Both the position numbers and the translations under genes were made by a program. Under the pieces are notes generated by a model, which did not search any database, was not told the DNA's origin, and saw nothing but the letters and a program-made list of their open reading frames with translations. From Hsuehochloa calcarea (lineage: Eukaryota > Streptophyta > Magnoliopsida > Poales > Poaceae), in contig CM070599.1 of assembly GCA_036346395.1 (NCBI GenBank), forward strand, positions 30,929,232-30,993,231: a DNA stretch of 64,000 bases, in the 5' to 3' direction. How positions within the stretch are numbered: position 1 is the first letter of the stretch; each line of letters starts with the position of its first letter. Of this stretch, positions 21,458 through 32,923 are shown piece after piece.

Positions 21458-22607
21458 TGTTGGAGTTTTGGGCTTAGTTCTATTCAATGTTTTAATTAAA
21501 TTCTAGAAAAATCTCAAAGGTCCACTCATGCATGGTAGAAGGTGGGAAGTTTAGTATCATATTGCTAGTCTAGGTATAAAGAGACCAATATATAAAGTGG
21601 AACTGGTCTTATCTAGTTGAAGCAAATAAAAGAAGAACACTCGCGCGCTCGCCATCGCCCACGTCACCGACGATTTCGTATCTGGTTGGCTATGGGGTTG
21701 TAACTTCTTTTGCACCTCAAAACCACACATATGAATTCGAAACTGAAAACTGAATACACTATTTCAATAGAGCTTTTATGGCATGTTTTAACTGCGTTTA
21801 ATACAAAGTTATTACTTCAGTTTCTTTCCTATAATTGATTATATATAAAAGAGAGACATCTCCTCTCAGAAGCACAAAACAAAGAGAAAACTCTGAGAAA
21901 CAAAATAGAATCAGAATCAGTATCGTCTTGTTGCCTGTTTCTTCTATGTTGCGCAACCTCGGCCTCTCCATCCCTTCTTCGGCATGTACCGACATGGGGA
22001 GAGCCGTGTCTCCGAAGGCGATGTCCCTCGTGATACTGCACTGGTTGGGGCAAATCAGGTTTTTGGAAAGTGTTCGCGCAACTGCTCATGGCTTCTTCCT
22101 TCTCCATCATCCTCTATGTGTCGTCTTCTTCACATCAGACTCTACCATGACCTTCGTCGCAACGATTCTCTGTAAGTCATATGATGATGTTGATTCCTGC
22201 TTCTATTAGTAGCGTTCTTGTTTTTAGACTTTGCCTTGTTAGTGCATATATATGATATAGATATATTTAAGTTGATGATCATGTTATTGTTCATATTCCC
22301 AAATATTCCTAGTATATATGTTATTGTTAATTTAATTATTATTTTTGGAATTATAATAATCACAAAAGTATGCATATACCTAACAATCGAAAAACCTAAT
22401 AGGTACTTTGTGATGACTGGTTTTGCCAAGGCAATGAAACCAGAGAAATTCACTGGTGTGAATTTCAAGAGATGGCAAACAAGGGTCAAATTGTGGCTCT
22501 CGGCTATGAATATATTCTGGGTCGTGATATCAGGTCCTACAGGACCTCATACTACTGCACAACAAACAGAGTACGACACGACTATATCAATATTTGTCAG
22601 GTGCATT
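21458..22607 (+). mobile_element. Truncated copia element: LTR, leader and start of gag
   Basis: TGTTGGAGTTTTGGGC at 21,458 looks like an LTR start. A TATA-like AATATATAAAGTGG lies near 21,589, and the words GTGGGAAGTTTAGTATCA..TTGCTAGTCTAGG recur in diverged form at about 31,070-31,100. A gag start follows at about 22,415. Everything downstream of about 22,607 is missing, cut by an unrelated LTR terminus. The end of the LTR and the primer site could not be located, so internal boundaries are uncertain. Confidence 0.6.
22415..22607 (+). pseudogene. copia gag N-terminal fragment
   Basis: The frame encodes a start typical of copia gag polyproteins: KPEKFTGVNFKRWQTRVKLW then L-S-A-M-N. The aromatic-rich K-F-x-G-x-N-F-x-x-W pattern is the recognised feature. 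The coding similarity stops at about 22,607 where foreign LTR sequence begins, so no functional product is possible. Confidence 0.75.
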
Positions 22608-22652
22608 CTGTTGGACCGAAAAGGTGACTAGAGGGGGGGTGAATAAGAGCAC
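22608..22652 (-). repeat. LTR terminus fragment with CTAGAGGGGGGGTGAATA
   Basis: GGACCGAAAAGGTGACTAGA followed by a G-run and TGAATAAGAGC is the reverse complement of the LTR ends at 50,565-50,601 and 59,985-60,023. It interrupts the copia gag fragment. Only this terminus is recognisable; the sequence then passes into a palindrome-rich repeat. Confidence 0.7.
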
Positions 22653-22659
22653 GCTCACT

Positions 22660-23295
22660 TTTTCACAAATAACTGATGTGCCTTTCTACAACCGTCTAGT
22701 CGCTCAACCGTTGGACGACCAGCAAGTAGTGGACCAATGATTCAGCGACACGGGGACTGTACTTGCTGTCAAATCGCCCCGGTGGTTGATCGACTGCTCC
22801 CCTCTCCCGACCTTCTCCCTCTCTTCACTTCCCCTCTCCTTCTCTCCCTCACCTTTTCTCATATCTCGAGCTCCTCTCGTTCTCTCCAGAGATGAATGGC
22901 GAAAGAGATCATGAATGTGCCTTTCTACAACCGTCTAGTCGCTCAACCGTTGGACGACCAGCAAGTAGCGGAAACTGTTGGACGACCAGCAAGTAGTGGA
23001 CCAATGATTCAGTGACACCGGGACTGTACTTGCTGTCAAATCGTCCGGTGGTTGATCAACTTGGATCAGTCGCCCAATGGTTCGGCGACTAGATCCAAGT
23101 CGCTTAATCACCGGACGACTATTCCACGTGTAGCTCAATGGTTGGGCAACTTGGACCAGTCGCCTAATGGTTGAACGACTATATTAAAGTCGCCCAACGG
23201 TGAAGCGACATGGGACATTATTTCTATAAAATAAAAAAGTATATTACTATATTTCAAAATAAAAAAATAATTATTTTAAAAAAATTGGGCAATTC
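22660..23295. repeat. Array of GTCGC..GCGAC palindromic motifs, related to the Mutator-like element at 45.4 kb
   Basis: Variants of GTCGCTCAACCGTTGGACGAC recur many times, in both senses because each is close to palindromic. A segment beginning GTGCCTTTCTACAACCGTC occurs twice (about 22,678 and 22,917). The AT-rich right edge (23,218-23,290) matches the terminal inverted repeats of the element at 45,448-46,603. I interpret this as a damaged relative of that element. The opposite end and target duplication were not found. Confidence 0.65.
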
Positions 23296-23498
23296 ATTCC
23301 CAAGCCTCAAACATAACAAGCCCTTACCTCCTAGGAAAGATGCGCAATAACAACATCTGTCGTGGACTTAGGCGCGAAATGTCGTCCTACCTCCCTCCAT
23401 CCGCGATTCCCCATCATCTCACGGGCTGGAAATTGGAACTCGTACGCCACACACACCTACACACTGGAGCCTTAGAATCCTCGCTTCCCGCTTCTCGG

Positions 23499-26400
23499 AT
23501 GCACTTCCTCCCCTGCGTCGCGCCCGCCAGTGTGGCCGCCGCGCGTGCCCCGGGCAGGCGCTTCGGCCTCCGAAGGGTGGTTGCGGACTGCGCCGCCTCC
23601 GCACACCGCGACGGCGAAGGAGCTCCTCCTCCGAGGTCTGCCTGCCTACCTCTTGCTGCACCGTACATCAGGAAAATTTTCAATCATGTGGTTTTCGTCA
23701 GCATAATCGAGCAGTTGTGAATTGCTCATACTTTGCTTGTATTTAGACGTTAGTAGCGGGTAGTTCCATTCCGGTATTCATTTTTACAATGCATGTTAAC
23801 TTTGTGGCACCTTGTACTGCGATTAAGGGAGATGGTTTCATTTATATTCCGTTTCATTTCTCACAAGTAACTGACGTGTTTGGCAGTTTTGCACTGGGTT
23901 AAAAGGTACGAGTCTAATTGCACTTCTTGCTAGCAATTACGTTCTCCCATGTTTTCTGATTGTTGTATACTATGAGTGCTAAACCTTTTAAAAACAATAT
24001 ATAAGTGCTGATGTATTTTGTACGTCCCTGTCACTCTGTGCAACCTAAATTAAGTCTCACTAGTTGGCTGCACTGCATGCGATATAGAATTGTAGATTTT
24101 TCAGCAGTTTTCACTTTGTTGATTGCTCACAAAATTTTCATTTGCTTTACTTTTTTATGTGTTTATGAATTTTATTAATCTTCCAGGCCAGTGAGGGAAA
24201 CATGTGAACTTGGTGAAATGTCGAGCAAAACTGTATTGTTTGCGTCAAAGAGGAAGATTATTGCATTGTCAGCCTTTTGTTCTTGCTTACATTCTTCAAG
24301 GTACTTTTCAGGTTCGGACTAAGTGACATGGTAATTTAAGTGTTAATAGAAATTGATTCGATGTCTGTCACCTAACCAGGTGATTTCCCCCCTGTAATTG
24401 GGTTACTTTATAATTGTTCATGGTGTGTGGGCTTTTATAACTTGATATGTTCTTATTACAGCACTTGCTTTGGGTGATCCATCTGTCAAAATGGAGGATG
24501 TAACTCCTAATATTTTTCCATCTGGTCCATTATTTCCAACTGAGGTCAGTGCTGAGTTGAACCCACTTTATCTTATTTACTTGCTCTTAAAATATATTTA
24601 TATTTCTTTGGATCTTGCTGCTTTTTTGGCAGAAACGGATCGCAGAGCTTTTTGAAACAAATACTTACTCAGTTGTCAACATTTTTGATGCAACACTGCG
24701 CCCCCAGCTTAATGTAACTGGCGTTGTTGAGGTAAACTAAAATCATGCTTACATATTATAAGTTTAGATTCAAGAGTATTTGTTAATGCTGTAAGAATTA
24801 ACAAAGGGTTTATGAGCATGGTTCCTGAAAAGCACTAGGGTATGATATACCAGGCAGGGTACATTCTCCCCATCTAATAGTAGATAGAGGTAAAGTTAGA
24901 CAAAGAATTGTTGATTTGTTCTCTTGGGTATCTTTTGCAGATATCATTTGTACATGACACTAATAATTTTAATAAAGACGTGAGAAGCTCTTGTTTGAAA
25001 GAAACTTCTTAACATTCATTGTAGATCCCTGAAGGAAATGGTTCTGGAGTAGTTTGGGATGATTCTGGACATATTGTTACAAATTATCATGGTACGGCAA
25101 TCAGACGATTATATGTCTACCAAATATGAGCAATATAACCTACTTCTCGTATGATTACTGTGCTTGACGTTATCTCGTTGCACCACAATTTACTGTATTT
25201 TATTTTTGATATATTCATGAGTTTGCAATGTTGATATGATGACAGTGGTTGGCAATGCTCTTTCAAAAAATCCAAAGCCTGGTGCAGTTGTTGCACGTGT
25301 CAACATTCTTGCTGCCGAAGGGTAAGTTCTTATATAACTACACTTGCTAGGATGAATGAAAACTATGATGAGGTGCCAGTATTCCTTGTATATGCACACC
25401 AACTAATAGTAAATGTTCTCCTGTGTCTACCTGAAAGGATACAGAAAAATTTTGAAGGCAAATTGGTTGGTGCAGACCGTGCTAAAGATCTTGCTGTTAT
25501 TAAGGTAAAACACCTTTGAATAGTTGTTCCGAATCAAGGATCAGGATTTAATTAAAAAATACTGCTTCTTTTATGCAGATAATTATTGTCTATGTGAAAT
25601 GTTCACCTTAGCTCACCCTTATGGCCTTATCTCATTTCCATGTACAACGTCTTGATTCTCATTCAATTCCATCCCATCTCTTTGTCTTCTACATATGTCT
25701 CAATCAAATCCTTTTGTTGTTAACCATCAAATTAATGTAGTTAGATATTACTCACATAGTCACATGACATATGTCATGGACCCAGAAATCTAAACATGAA
25801 AATTCTCTATCTCTTTTGCCAAACAATTCAGCTTTTTTCCCTGTAATTTATTTTTGTCCCTGCCATCCTACATAGATGACGTGCAAGCATATATATTGTT
25901 ACTTTAGATGTTAGTGATAGGAGGTGACTTGAAAATGGATTTAATTGAGAATACATACCTTTTTGTATGTATTGTCCTTTGTTCTATTTGGGTAATTCTG
26001 CCAAGGGTTTTAGGGTACTGAGATAATCATTTACCTGCTAACCTTATGCGCACCCTGTCCCATTCTAGTTCAAGGACAGGCGTTGGAAGGGATAGATTAT
26101 ATAGTTTTATTAGTACAGGCAACAGGCACTCAGGAAGCGAGTTTCGGGTTCTGTTGGAGCTTAAAGTCCTTTTGTGATATTCACCTGAGTTCAATTGTAG
26201 TCAATCATAGTTATGTTGATTAATTCATGGCTATAGTTCGTGTAGGAAAACATCTGTCCAAACAGTTTCTCTTTTACTATCTCATACATGGACATGTTAT
26301 AGGTGGACGCCCCTACAGATCTCTTGAAACCAATTAATGTGGGACAGTCCTCAGCTCTAAGAGTTGGTCAGCAATGCTTAGCTATTGGAAATCCTTTTGG

Positions 26401-29258
26401 TTTTGACCATACTCTCACTGTCGGTGTTATCAGCGGTTTAAATCGAGATATTTTCAGTCAAGCTGGAGTGACAATTGGTGGTGGAATTCAAACAGATGCA
26501 GCTATTAACCCTGGGAACAGGTTTGTGGATATGGTTTAAAATGACTTTGTCAATTGATAGCCTATTTCAATCAAATTTTGCATTTCAATTTCGGAACTTG
26601 TTCTAGAAACTACTGCTAGCGGCACTGCTTTCAGTAGTGGTTATATCTTTATGTTATATTGATCGTTACTTACGGACATTTCCAAACATTTCCATCACAG
26701 CTTTTCCACCTAGCTTGACAATCGTACTGTTTATGGTTTCTACTCAATATTCTAATGCAGAAGTGCAAAACAGTGAATTGGGTTTTATGTTAATACACAG
26801 ACTAAACAAGTATTACTTGTTACTCTTTTAAGTAATTAGAAGTCAGGATACACAGACTTGGAGCCAAATTCCAGCTATGGCAGTTGGCATAGTGATCATA
26901 TCAGTGGTTATCACATTGATCTGGAACTGTAGCACATCCTCTTCAAGTTGTAAGCTCAAGTGCTCGACTAACTTAAATTACTAACCTCTTTGTGAAATCC
27001 ATTCAGTAAACTATTTAGCCTACCACATTCAAGATATAAGCTCGACCATTATTATCTTCTTCATACAAGTGACTTGCTATCTATTACCTGTACTCTGGGA
27101 CAAAGAAAATCCATGTCTTGAAATGGATCATTCATTGGAAGTGATGGTTTATATGTTATGTGTCACTATATGTAGAACTTGTAGGAAATGTATTAATTCA
27201 TTAAATTATTAAATATGAGTCAGACTGATTTATTTATCTAAAAAGGTTTTACAAAGAATTTTACTAACCATGTACTCTGATGAACCTTGATACAGTGGTG
27301 GTCCTTTGCTAGATTCGAAGGGGCATATGATTGGTATTAATACAGCAATTTTCACTCAGACAGGTTAGGTTACTTCCATTTTGCGATGTATCTGTCAAAA
27401 GTGCACTGGAAAAACATGATTTGGTATCTCAATCGATAAACTAAAAGTAATTTATTTCATGCCGAGAAGTTGTTAGCAGATGTTTCAGCTTTCTATAGCT
27501 GAACTGTACCTCAGCAGCCACTATGCTCATTAGTCATTACCACTAGAAAGAGCGTATGTAACATTATTAAAAGCTCAGCCACTGTTAATTATCATGATCT
27601 TAACTAGCTGATTGCGAACCTTACTTACATTGCTGTATTTTAGTTCCATTTTCTAGATAACTCTGTTCATTGTACTGACGGTTATTGGTGACGGCATGTT
27701 TTAAATTATTTTCTGGTTGCGGTGAGGTGATCAGTGAGTGTTATCATGATTAATTTTTTTCATCATAGCATCCTTCTAACTTTCCATCTGCTTGTATCCT
27801 AGAGGCCAAGTGTTTTTACTTGTAACTATTTTCTTAGTAATGGATACATATATCAGTTGTAGATTACCTCTCCTTGAAGCTGTCAATCAGACTAGTGCAC
27901 ATATCAGATTAAACTACATCCAATTTAACTACCTGTTTTTGTAGTTTCTAGGTTAGTCTGAGATGCCATTGTTTCTTCAATGTTGCAGGAACATCCGCAG
28001 GTGTTGGTTTCGCCATCCCATCATCAACTGTACTTAAAATAGCTCCTCAATTAATTCAGTTTGGAAAAGTATGTTGCTTGGGCATCTTCAGTCACATTAT
28101 CAACTTAATAACATTTTTTCTTCTAATTGTGGCCTTATAATCATGTGTTATACTTATGTTGATAACAATTGACAAGTATATTTTTCATGCATAAAACATC
28201 ATCTTACAGATGGGAAATCTTTATCAATAACATGTTGCCTTCTTACAATCCTTGTCTGTATTTGTTTATGTTGAAATTGTACAGTACCACTTATTAAAAA
28301 AAGGTCCAGTACCTACAGGTAGTATGATTGTAAATAAATTCTTTGAAAAAAGCTCAGTGTTAATTTTATAGAAAGGTATTTGTAGTAGGAGGAAAATGTT
28401 CAGCCGATCAGGTTCTGTAAATAGCATAGTAACATTTGTCAGAGATGATTGAAATTATTTTGGTCTGTGTTTTGCATACCAATTATACCTCCCCCTTCTG
28501 AAAAAAACACTTGCATTTAAATAGTCTGCTATCCCTTAAAAGGTTTTCTTCACAAAAATCTAGAGTATGAATAAGCAAGTTAGATCACTGTTATTGTTTG
28601 ATCGTTTGTTTTATTGTTCATTGCTGGCATATGTGCTCAGTTTCTGTATTTTATTTTATCCTAAATTACGTTTACATTTCTCTTAAGGTTCGCCGTGCTG
28701 GCTTGAATGTGGAATTTGCTCCAGATCCAATTGCTTATCAGCTTAACGTTCGCAATGGAGCTCTTATACTGCAGGTAGATTGAATTGGTGGTACACCATC
28801 TGTTCTGTCGGCCAAACGGGATTTTATCAATGTTTTTTGACACTAGTATCCCCCGATCCCATCAGAAATTTTCTTTTTCTGTAGGTTCCTGGGGGCAGTG
28901 CTGCAGCGAAAGCAGGTCTAGTTCGTACCAGCAGGGGTTTTGCTGGTAATATTGTTCTTGGTGATATCATTGTTGCAGTGGATGGTAAACCTGTGAGTGT
29001 TTCTTGATTACGTCTCATTTGATCTTTATATTCTTCCGCTAGGCTTTAAAGTATTCAGATACCAGTATGTGATTCGGAATTTAGGATAGGCTTACCCTTC
29101 TGTTTCTCATATTATCACTTCCGGAGCAGATCAAAGGCAAATCTGACCTGTTGAGGGTTCTGGATAATTATGGTGTTGGAGATAAGGTTACCTTCACAAT
29201 CCGAAGAGGTACTGAAACCCTTGAGCTAACCTTGTCTTTAGAAGAGGCAAGCATTTGA
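23499..29258 (+). CDS. DEG8: DEG8-type chloroplast (thylakoid lumen) serine protease, 13 exons
   Basis: HtrA-family protease; in Arabidopsis DEG5-DEG8 complexes cleave photodamaged photosystem II D1 in the lumen. Exons: 23,499-23,635; 24,187-24,311; 24,462-24,544; 24,633-24,731; 25,025-25,091; 25,246-25,321; 25,438-25,504; 26,303-26,520; 27,296-27,363; 27,989-28,068; 28,688-28,774; 28,885-28,992; 29,130-29,258. All junctions are GT-AG, all phases agree, and the sum is 1344 nt, or 447 residues, almost exactly the family length. An Ala/Arg-rich transit peptide is followed by a hydrophobic lumen signal (I-I-A-L-S-A-F) before A-L-A-L-G-D-P-S-V. The catalytic triad is visible: His170 (T-N-Y-H-V), Asp213 (A-K-D-L-A-V) and Ser291 (N-P-G-N-S-G-G-P). 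One C-terminal PDZ domain carries G-N-I-V-L-G-D-I-I. An upstream in-frame ATG at 23,340 exists; I prefer 23,499 because it starts a transit-like sequence. The gene appears intact. Confidence 0.97.
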
Positions 29259-30122
29259 TGTATTTCCGAAGCACACATCTCAAGCTACCGCATAAATTTG
29301 TAGTATCGGCCAAGATGTCCATGATTCTAATCAAAGCTATTCTTGAGAGCTCTTTTTCTCCATAGATAATGCTCGCTATATATACGAGTTTTATTTTCTT
29401 AAAGATCATGCTGCAATCAGTCTGATGATCTCATGGATTCAACCAACTGAAATGTCTCTTCAGATTTTTTTTTTAAAAAAAAAGTTCACAAGAGCATGTA
29501 CCGCTGTGCACAGTGCACGGCAGTTCGTGGCACCGGCTGGCTGCGGACCGGTGGCAGCTTGCCGCGCGCAGATCCCCATGGGCCGATGGGCGTCGCGTAC
29601 GCGTATCGCCGTTTCGGCAGGCGGAGGAGGAGAGGCAGGGGCGGGCAGCGGCTCTGCGGCTGGCACCTACAAGTACACGCGCGGACTCGCGGATAGCAAA
29701 GCCAGCCGTAGAGCTGACGCCGCGTGCATGGCGTGTGCTGCTGCGGCGGTCGCCCACACCGGCCTGCGAAGACACCGCGGATGGAGCCGAGCGGAGGGGG
29801 AGTGGGGAAGTGGAGTGGATAACGCGGTAAGCACATGGGCCGTGAACAGCTAAGGCTAATTGAGTGTGAAATGGTGCTTTTCGGTGTGCTTTAAGTTAAA
29901 CCAAGGGATTATCCAAAGAGAAAGCGAAAGAGGAAGGGAAGGCGAGGGGATGTCGCTGCGAGCGGCAACAGTGGGAGGCTTTTGCTGTGCGGCGTGGCGG
30001 GCGCGGCGCCTCTTTGGATCTTTGAACGGGAGAGCCTCGGCTTTTGGTTTTGGACTGACTCAACACACCCGCTCAATCCAAGGCAGCGAAGCGGCGGCAC
30101 GCGACGACGAGCCAGCCGAGAA
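29259..30122. other. DEG8 3' flank and a GC-rich block
   Basis: Positions 29,259-29,460 are probably the DEG8 3' UTR. A GC-rich block at 29,490-30,120 gives overlapping open frames in several frames on both strands, all Arg/Ala/Gly-rich with no recognised domain. It may be an unrecognised promoter or captured sequence. Confidence 0.4.
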
Positions 30123-30350
30123 TAGGGGTGAACACACAAAAATGTTGGTGGACTAGATAAGGCAAATAAAACTGTCGGATCAGGATATTAATCATATTCG
30201 TATTAGACCATATTTTCATATCACATTTGTATTCGAATTCAGCAAAAAATCTGAATTCACAGTGCAAATGTTATTTTCATTACCACGTTCACAGCTATCC
30301 GAATATGAATGCCAAATAAAACGAACTATCGGATTCGTTTTACGCCCCTA
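30123..30350. mobile_element. 228-bp hAT-like MITE
   Basis: Ends TAGGGGTG (30,123) and CGCCCCTA (30,350) are near-perfect inverted repeats of the hAT type. Inside, ATTCGTATT, TTCGAATTC and CGAATATG words repeat. A GAGAA on each side (30,118-30,122 and 30,351-30,355) fits a target duplication, though only five of the usual eight bases match. There is no coding capacity. Confidence 0.7.
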
Positions 30351-30355
30351 GAGAA

Positions 30356-30696
30356 TGATGACAGGAGAACGTAAAGCGACGGGAGCTAACAAGCTAAAGC
30401 ACGGCACAAGCAGGAGATGTGTGTTGTTTTTGGCATGGGGACGCGTGCTGCTTGCTTCAGAGAGAAGCTTCCAAAGTACACAAAGATGATGGCAGCACTC
30501 CGGCAAATGTGGACACTAATGCCCCTTTGTTCATTCGAAATTTCAAATTTAACCCTCTTTACTTGAAAATTTTAAATCTAGCATGCTCCTTTCACCTGCT
30601 GCACTCGGGGAAGGCAGCAGCCAGTCTTGCTCTAGGGACAACAACAACGACATACTGCTGTGTGCTGGGTCCATGAGAGAATGTAGCATCAGAGCG
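30356..30696. other. Spacer, nothing recognised
   Basis: Mixed-composition DNA; short plus-strand frames lack any recognisable domain. Confidence 0.4.
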
Positions 30697-31760
30697 GAAT
30701 TTTCTATTTAATTATATTTTTGGGAGAAATTTCTAAATATAGAAAATAAGCTCAAAAATTATAATTTTTTTTGTGGAGCCTTCCAACACAGTGAACTTGT
30801 GTAATTTTTTAAATTTGTTATATATTCTAGTTTTTCTCAAAAATTCATGAAAGTACACTGTTTATGGGAATTTTCTAATATAGAAAAAAATTAGGTCCAA
30901 ACATTATGAAAAAAAATTCAGACTCCTTACACAGTAGACTTGATTGTATAATTTTTCATAATTTTAGATGTTCTGAAATTGTATCGATAAATTAAGGGTT
31001 TAGGTCTCAAAAATTAGGACAAAAGGTTTCGAAAATTAGGGTTTCAATGAAATTTATGTGACTTGGAATGTTGGAAGTTTAGTACCACATGACTACTCTA
31101 GGTAAAAAATTATTCCCTCCTCCGCACATCTGTCACCCCATCGTTGTTGCCCCCTTGCCCGCAGTTCTCGCTTTTATAGCGTGCCGAATCTCTAGACCCG
31201 ACTCCGATTGATTCGCTCATGCACCTCCACCAACAAGAGTGTTGTGTGACGCTTCGCGACGCCACACCGGTGTTAAAATTATGGAATCCCACCTACAACA
31301 AGTCCATTGTGTAAGGAGCCTGAATTTTTTTTTGTCGAGACCTAAACCCTTAATTTGTCGATATAATTTCAGAACATGTAAAAATATGGACCTAAACCCT
31401 TAATTTGTCGGTGTAAGGAATCCCACCTACGACAAGCCTATCTTCGAGACCTAAACCCTTAATTTATCGATACAATTTCAGAACATATAAAATTATAAAA
31501 AAATTACACAATAAAGTCCACTATGTAAGGAGTCTAAATTTTTTATATAATGTTTGGACCTCATTTTTTATATTAGAAAATTCCTACAAATAGTATACTT
31601 TAATGGATTTTTGAGAAAAATCAGAAAATATAATTTTTTTTAAAAAAAATTACACAAGCAAGTTCACTGTGTCGGAAGGCTCTACAAAAAATTTCATAAT
31701 TTTTTAGCACATTTTCTATTTTTAGAAATTCCTCTAAAAATATAATTAAATATAAAAATC
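30697..31760. mobile_element. 1.06-kb fold-back element with about 310-bp arms
   Basis: The left arm (30,697-31,006) and right arm (31,446-31,760) are reverse complements, for example ATTTAATTATATTTTT at the outer ends and ATCGATAAATTAAGGGTTTA at the inner ends. The about 440-bp centre includes a GC-rich piece (31,100-31,290) and, near 31,070, words shared with the copia LTR at 21.5 kb. The motif CCTAAACCCTTAATTTGTCG occurs three times (31,341, 31,391, 31,450), showing local rearrangement. Long terminal repeats without a transposase suggest a non-autonomous Mutator-like or fold-back element. No target duplication was found. Confidence 0.8.
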
Positions 31761-32620
31761 TACTACAGTGCTACAGTCTGCTGCGGACCCTAGACGCAGC
31801 ATGCATATTGTTGCTGTCCCCGGGCGCGGCACCTAGCTACTGTCTTCCCCGGGCGCAGCAGGTGGAAGGAGAGGACTAGATTTGGAATTTTCGAGTAAAG
31901 GGGTTAGATTTGGAATTTCGGATGAACAAAGAGCCAATAGTGTCCACATTTCGCAGTTTGGATTGGGTGATCTGCAATCCAAATCCAAAGGGGAAAAAAC
32001 AAAGGAGGAGGAACAAAAAAGAAGAAAGGTACCAACAATCTTGGTCTCCAACTCCAAGGCTAGCTATTGCCAGTCCCCAACATCTTTGTTTTTAACCTGG
32101 CAGAATCTTCTAAAATAGCGTCTACAGTAACGCAGAATGCAACTGCACTGCTTTCCTTTTCTTCGTGGGCACGGGCACCTTTCTTTTTCTTTTCTTCCGT
32201 GTTGATTACCAACGCAAAGTCCTGCATTACCAATCCTAATTCCTTCACCCACGTAGATTTTAGTAGCTTCTTAGGTATAACCTACAAAACCCTTGTCTTT
32301 TTTACCAGGCCACGGGGTTTACATGCAAATGCACAAGCAAGAAACCCCCCTTCAGGTATAAAGCGATTTGTTGCCTTGTTGGGTGTCCAATGCCCATTTC
32401 GTTGTGAGCTTTATGCTTTTGGACCGAGATCTCACCCGTCTCAATTACAGATGTGACATAGCTAGGGGGTCCTATATCTAGCAGAACAAAGACACACACA
32501 AGGCGGCCATTGTAACAACGATGGTCGAAGCTTGCACCGCCTCCATATACCTCCTCTGTCGCAAAGCTAGCTAGGTAGTGTGTCATCACCTCGGTCGTTG
32601 TTACAAGGGGAGAGAGAAGA
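31761..32620. other. Upstream region of the CLE gene
   Basis: Contains the presumed promoter and 5' UTR of the CLE gene. GC-rich at 31,780-31,870. I cannot place a TATA box or transcription start with confidence. Ser/Lys-rich open frames near 31,880-32,120 are not recognised. Confidence 0.4.
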
Positions 32621-32923
32621 ATGAGAGTCCTCAGCCCTGCTGCACTGGCGATTCTCGTCCTCGTTGCCCTTCTGGCCTCCAGTTCCGAGGTTCTCGCCGT
32701 CAGAAGCCCGGGCGTTTTCGCCCGAACGAGCAACCGGGGTGCCTTACCAGCTGAGCAGTCGCGAAAGATTGTCGAGGGCAGCAATGGCGCCGCCGCTGCT
32801 AGCTTCGACGCTTCCAAGAAGCCTGCGGAGACCGGCTCTTCTCCTTCGACGGTGTTCGACCCTGACAGGATGAGCAAGCGGCGGGTCCGGAGAGGGTCCG
32901 ATCCGATACACAACAAGTGCTGA
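32621..32923 (+). CDS. CLE-family signalling peptide precursor, CLE45-like
   Basis: CLE precursors are secreted and processed to 12-13-residue peptides that bind leucine-rich-repeat receptor kinases to control meristem and phloem development. This intronless 100-codon frame has a signal peptide (residues 1-26, core L-A-I-L-V-L-V-A-L-L-A, likely cut after V-L-A). A variable Ser/Ala-rich middle follows, then the C-terminal motif RRVRRGSDPIHN at residues 87-98 (32,879-32,914) and two extra residues K-C. To my memory this dodecapeptide equals Arabidopsis CLE45, a root phloem signal acting through BAM3; CLE25 and CLE26 are close relatives. The basic S-K before the motif fits processing. The start is the first ATG, right before the hydrophobic core. 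The peptide lacks the prolines at positions 4 and 7 usual in other CLEs, as in CLE45. Confidence 0.92.
   Translation: MRVLSPAALAILVLVALLASSSEVLAVRSPGVFARTSNRGALPAEQSRKIVEGSNGAAAASFDASKKPAETGSSPSTVFDPDRMSKRRVRRGSDPIHNKC

Noticed and set aside
22660..23215. Palindrome array considered as a CRISPR-like array
   Set aside because: Repeats are variable, spacing is irregular, no spacers of constant size, and the genome is plant nuclear.
29425..30156. Overlapping frames of up to 142 codons after DEG8
   Set aside because: Five or more mutually overlapping frames in one GC-rich block, none recognisable.
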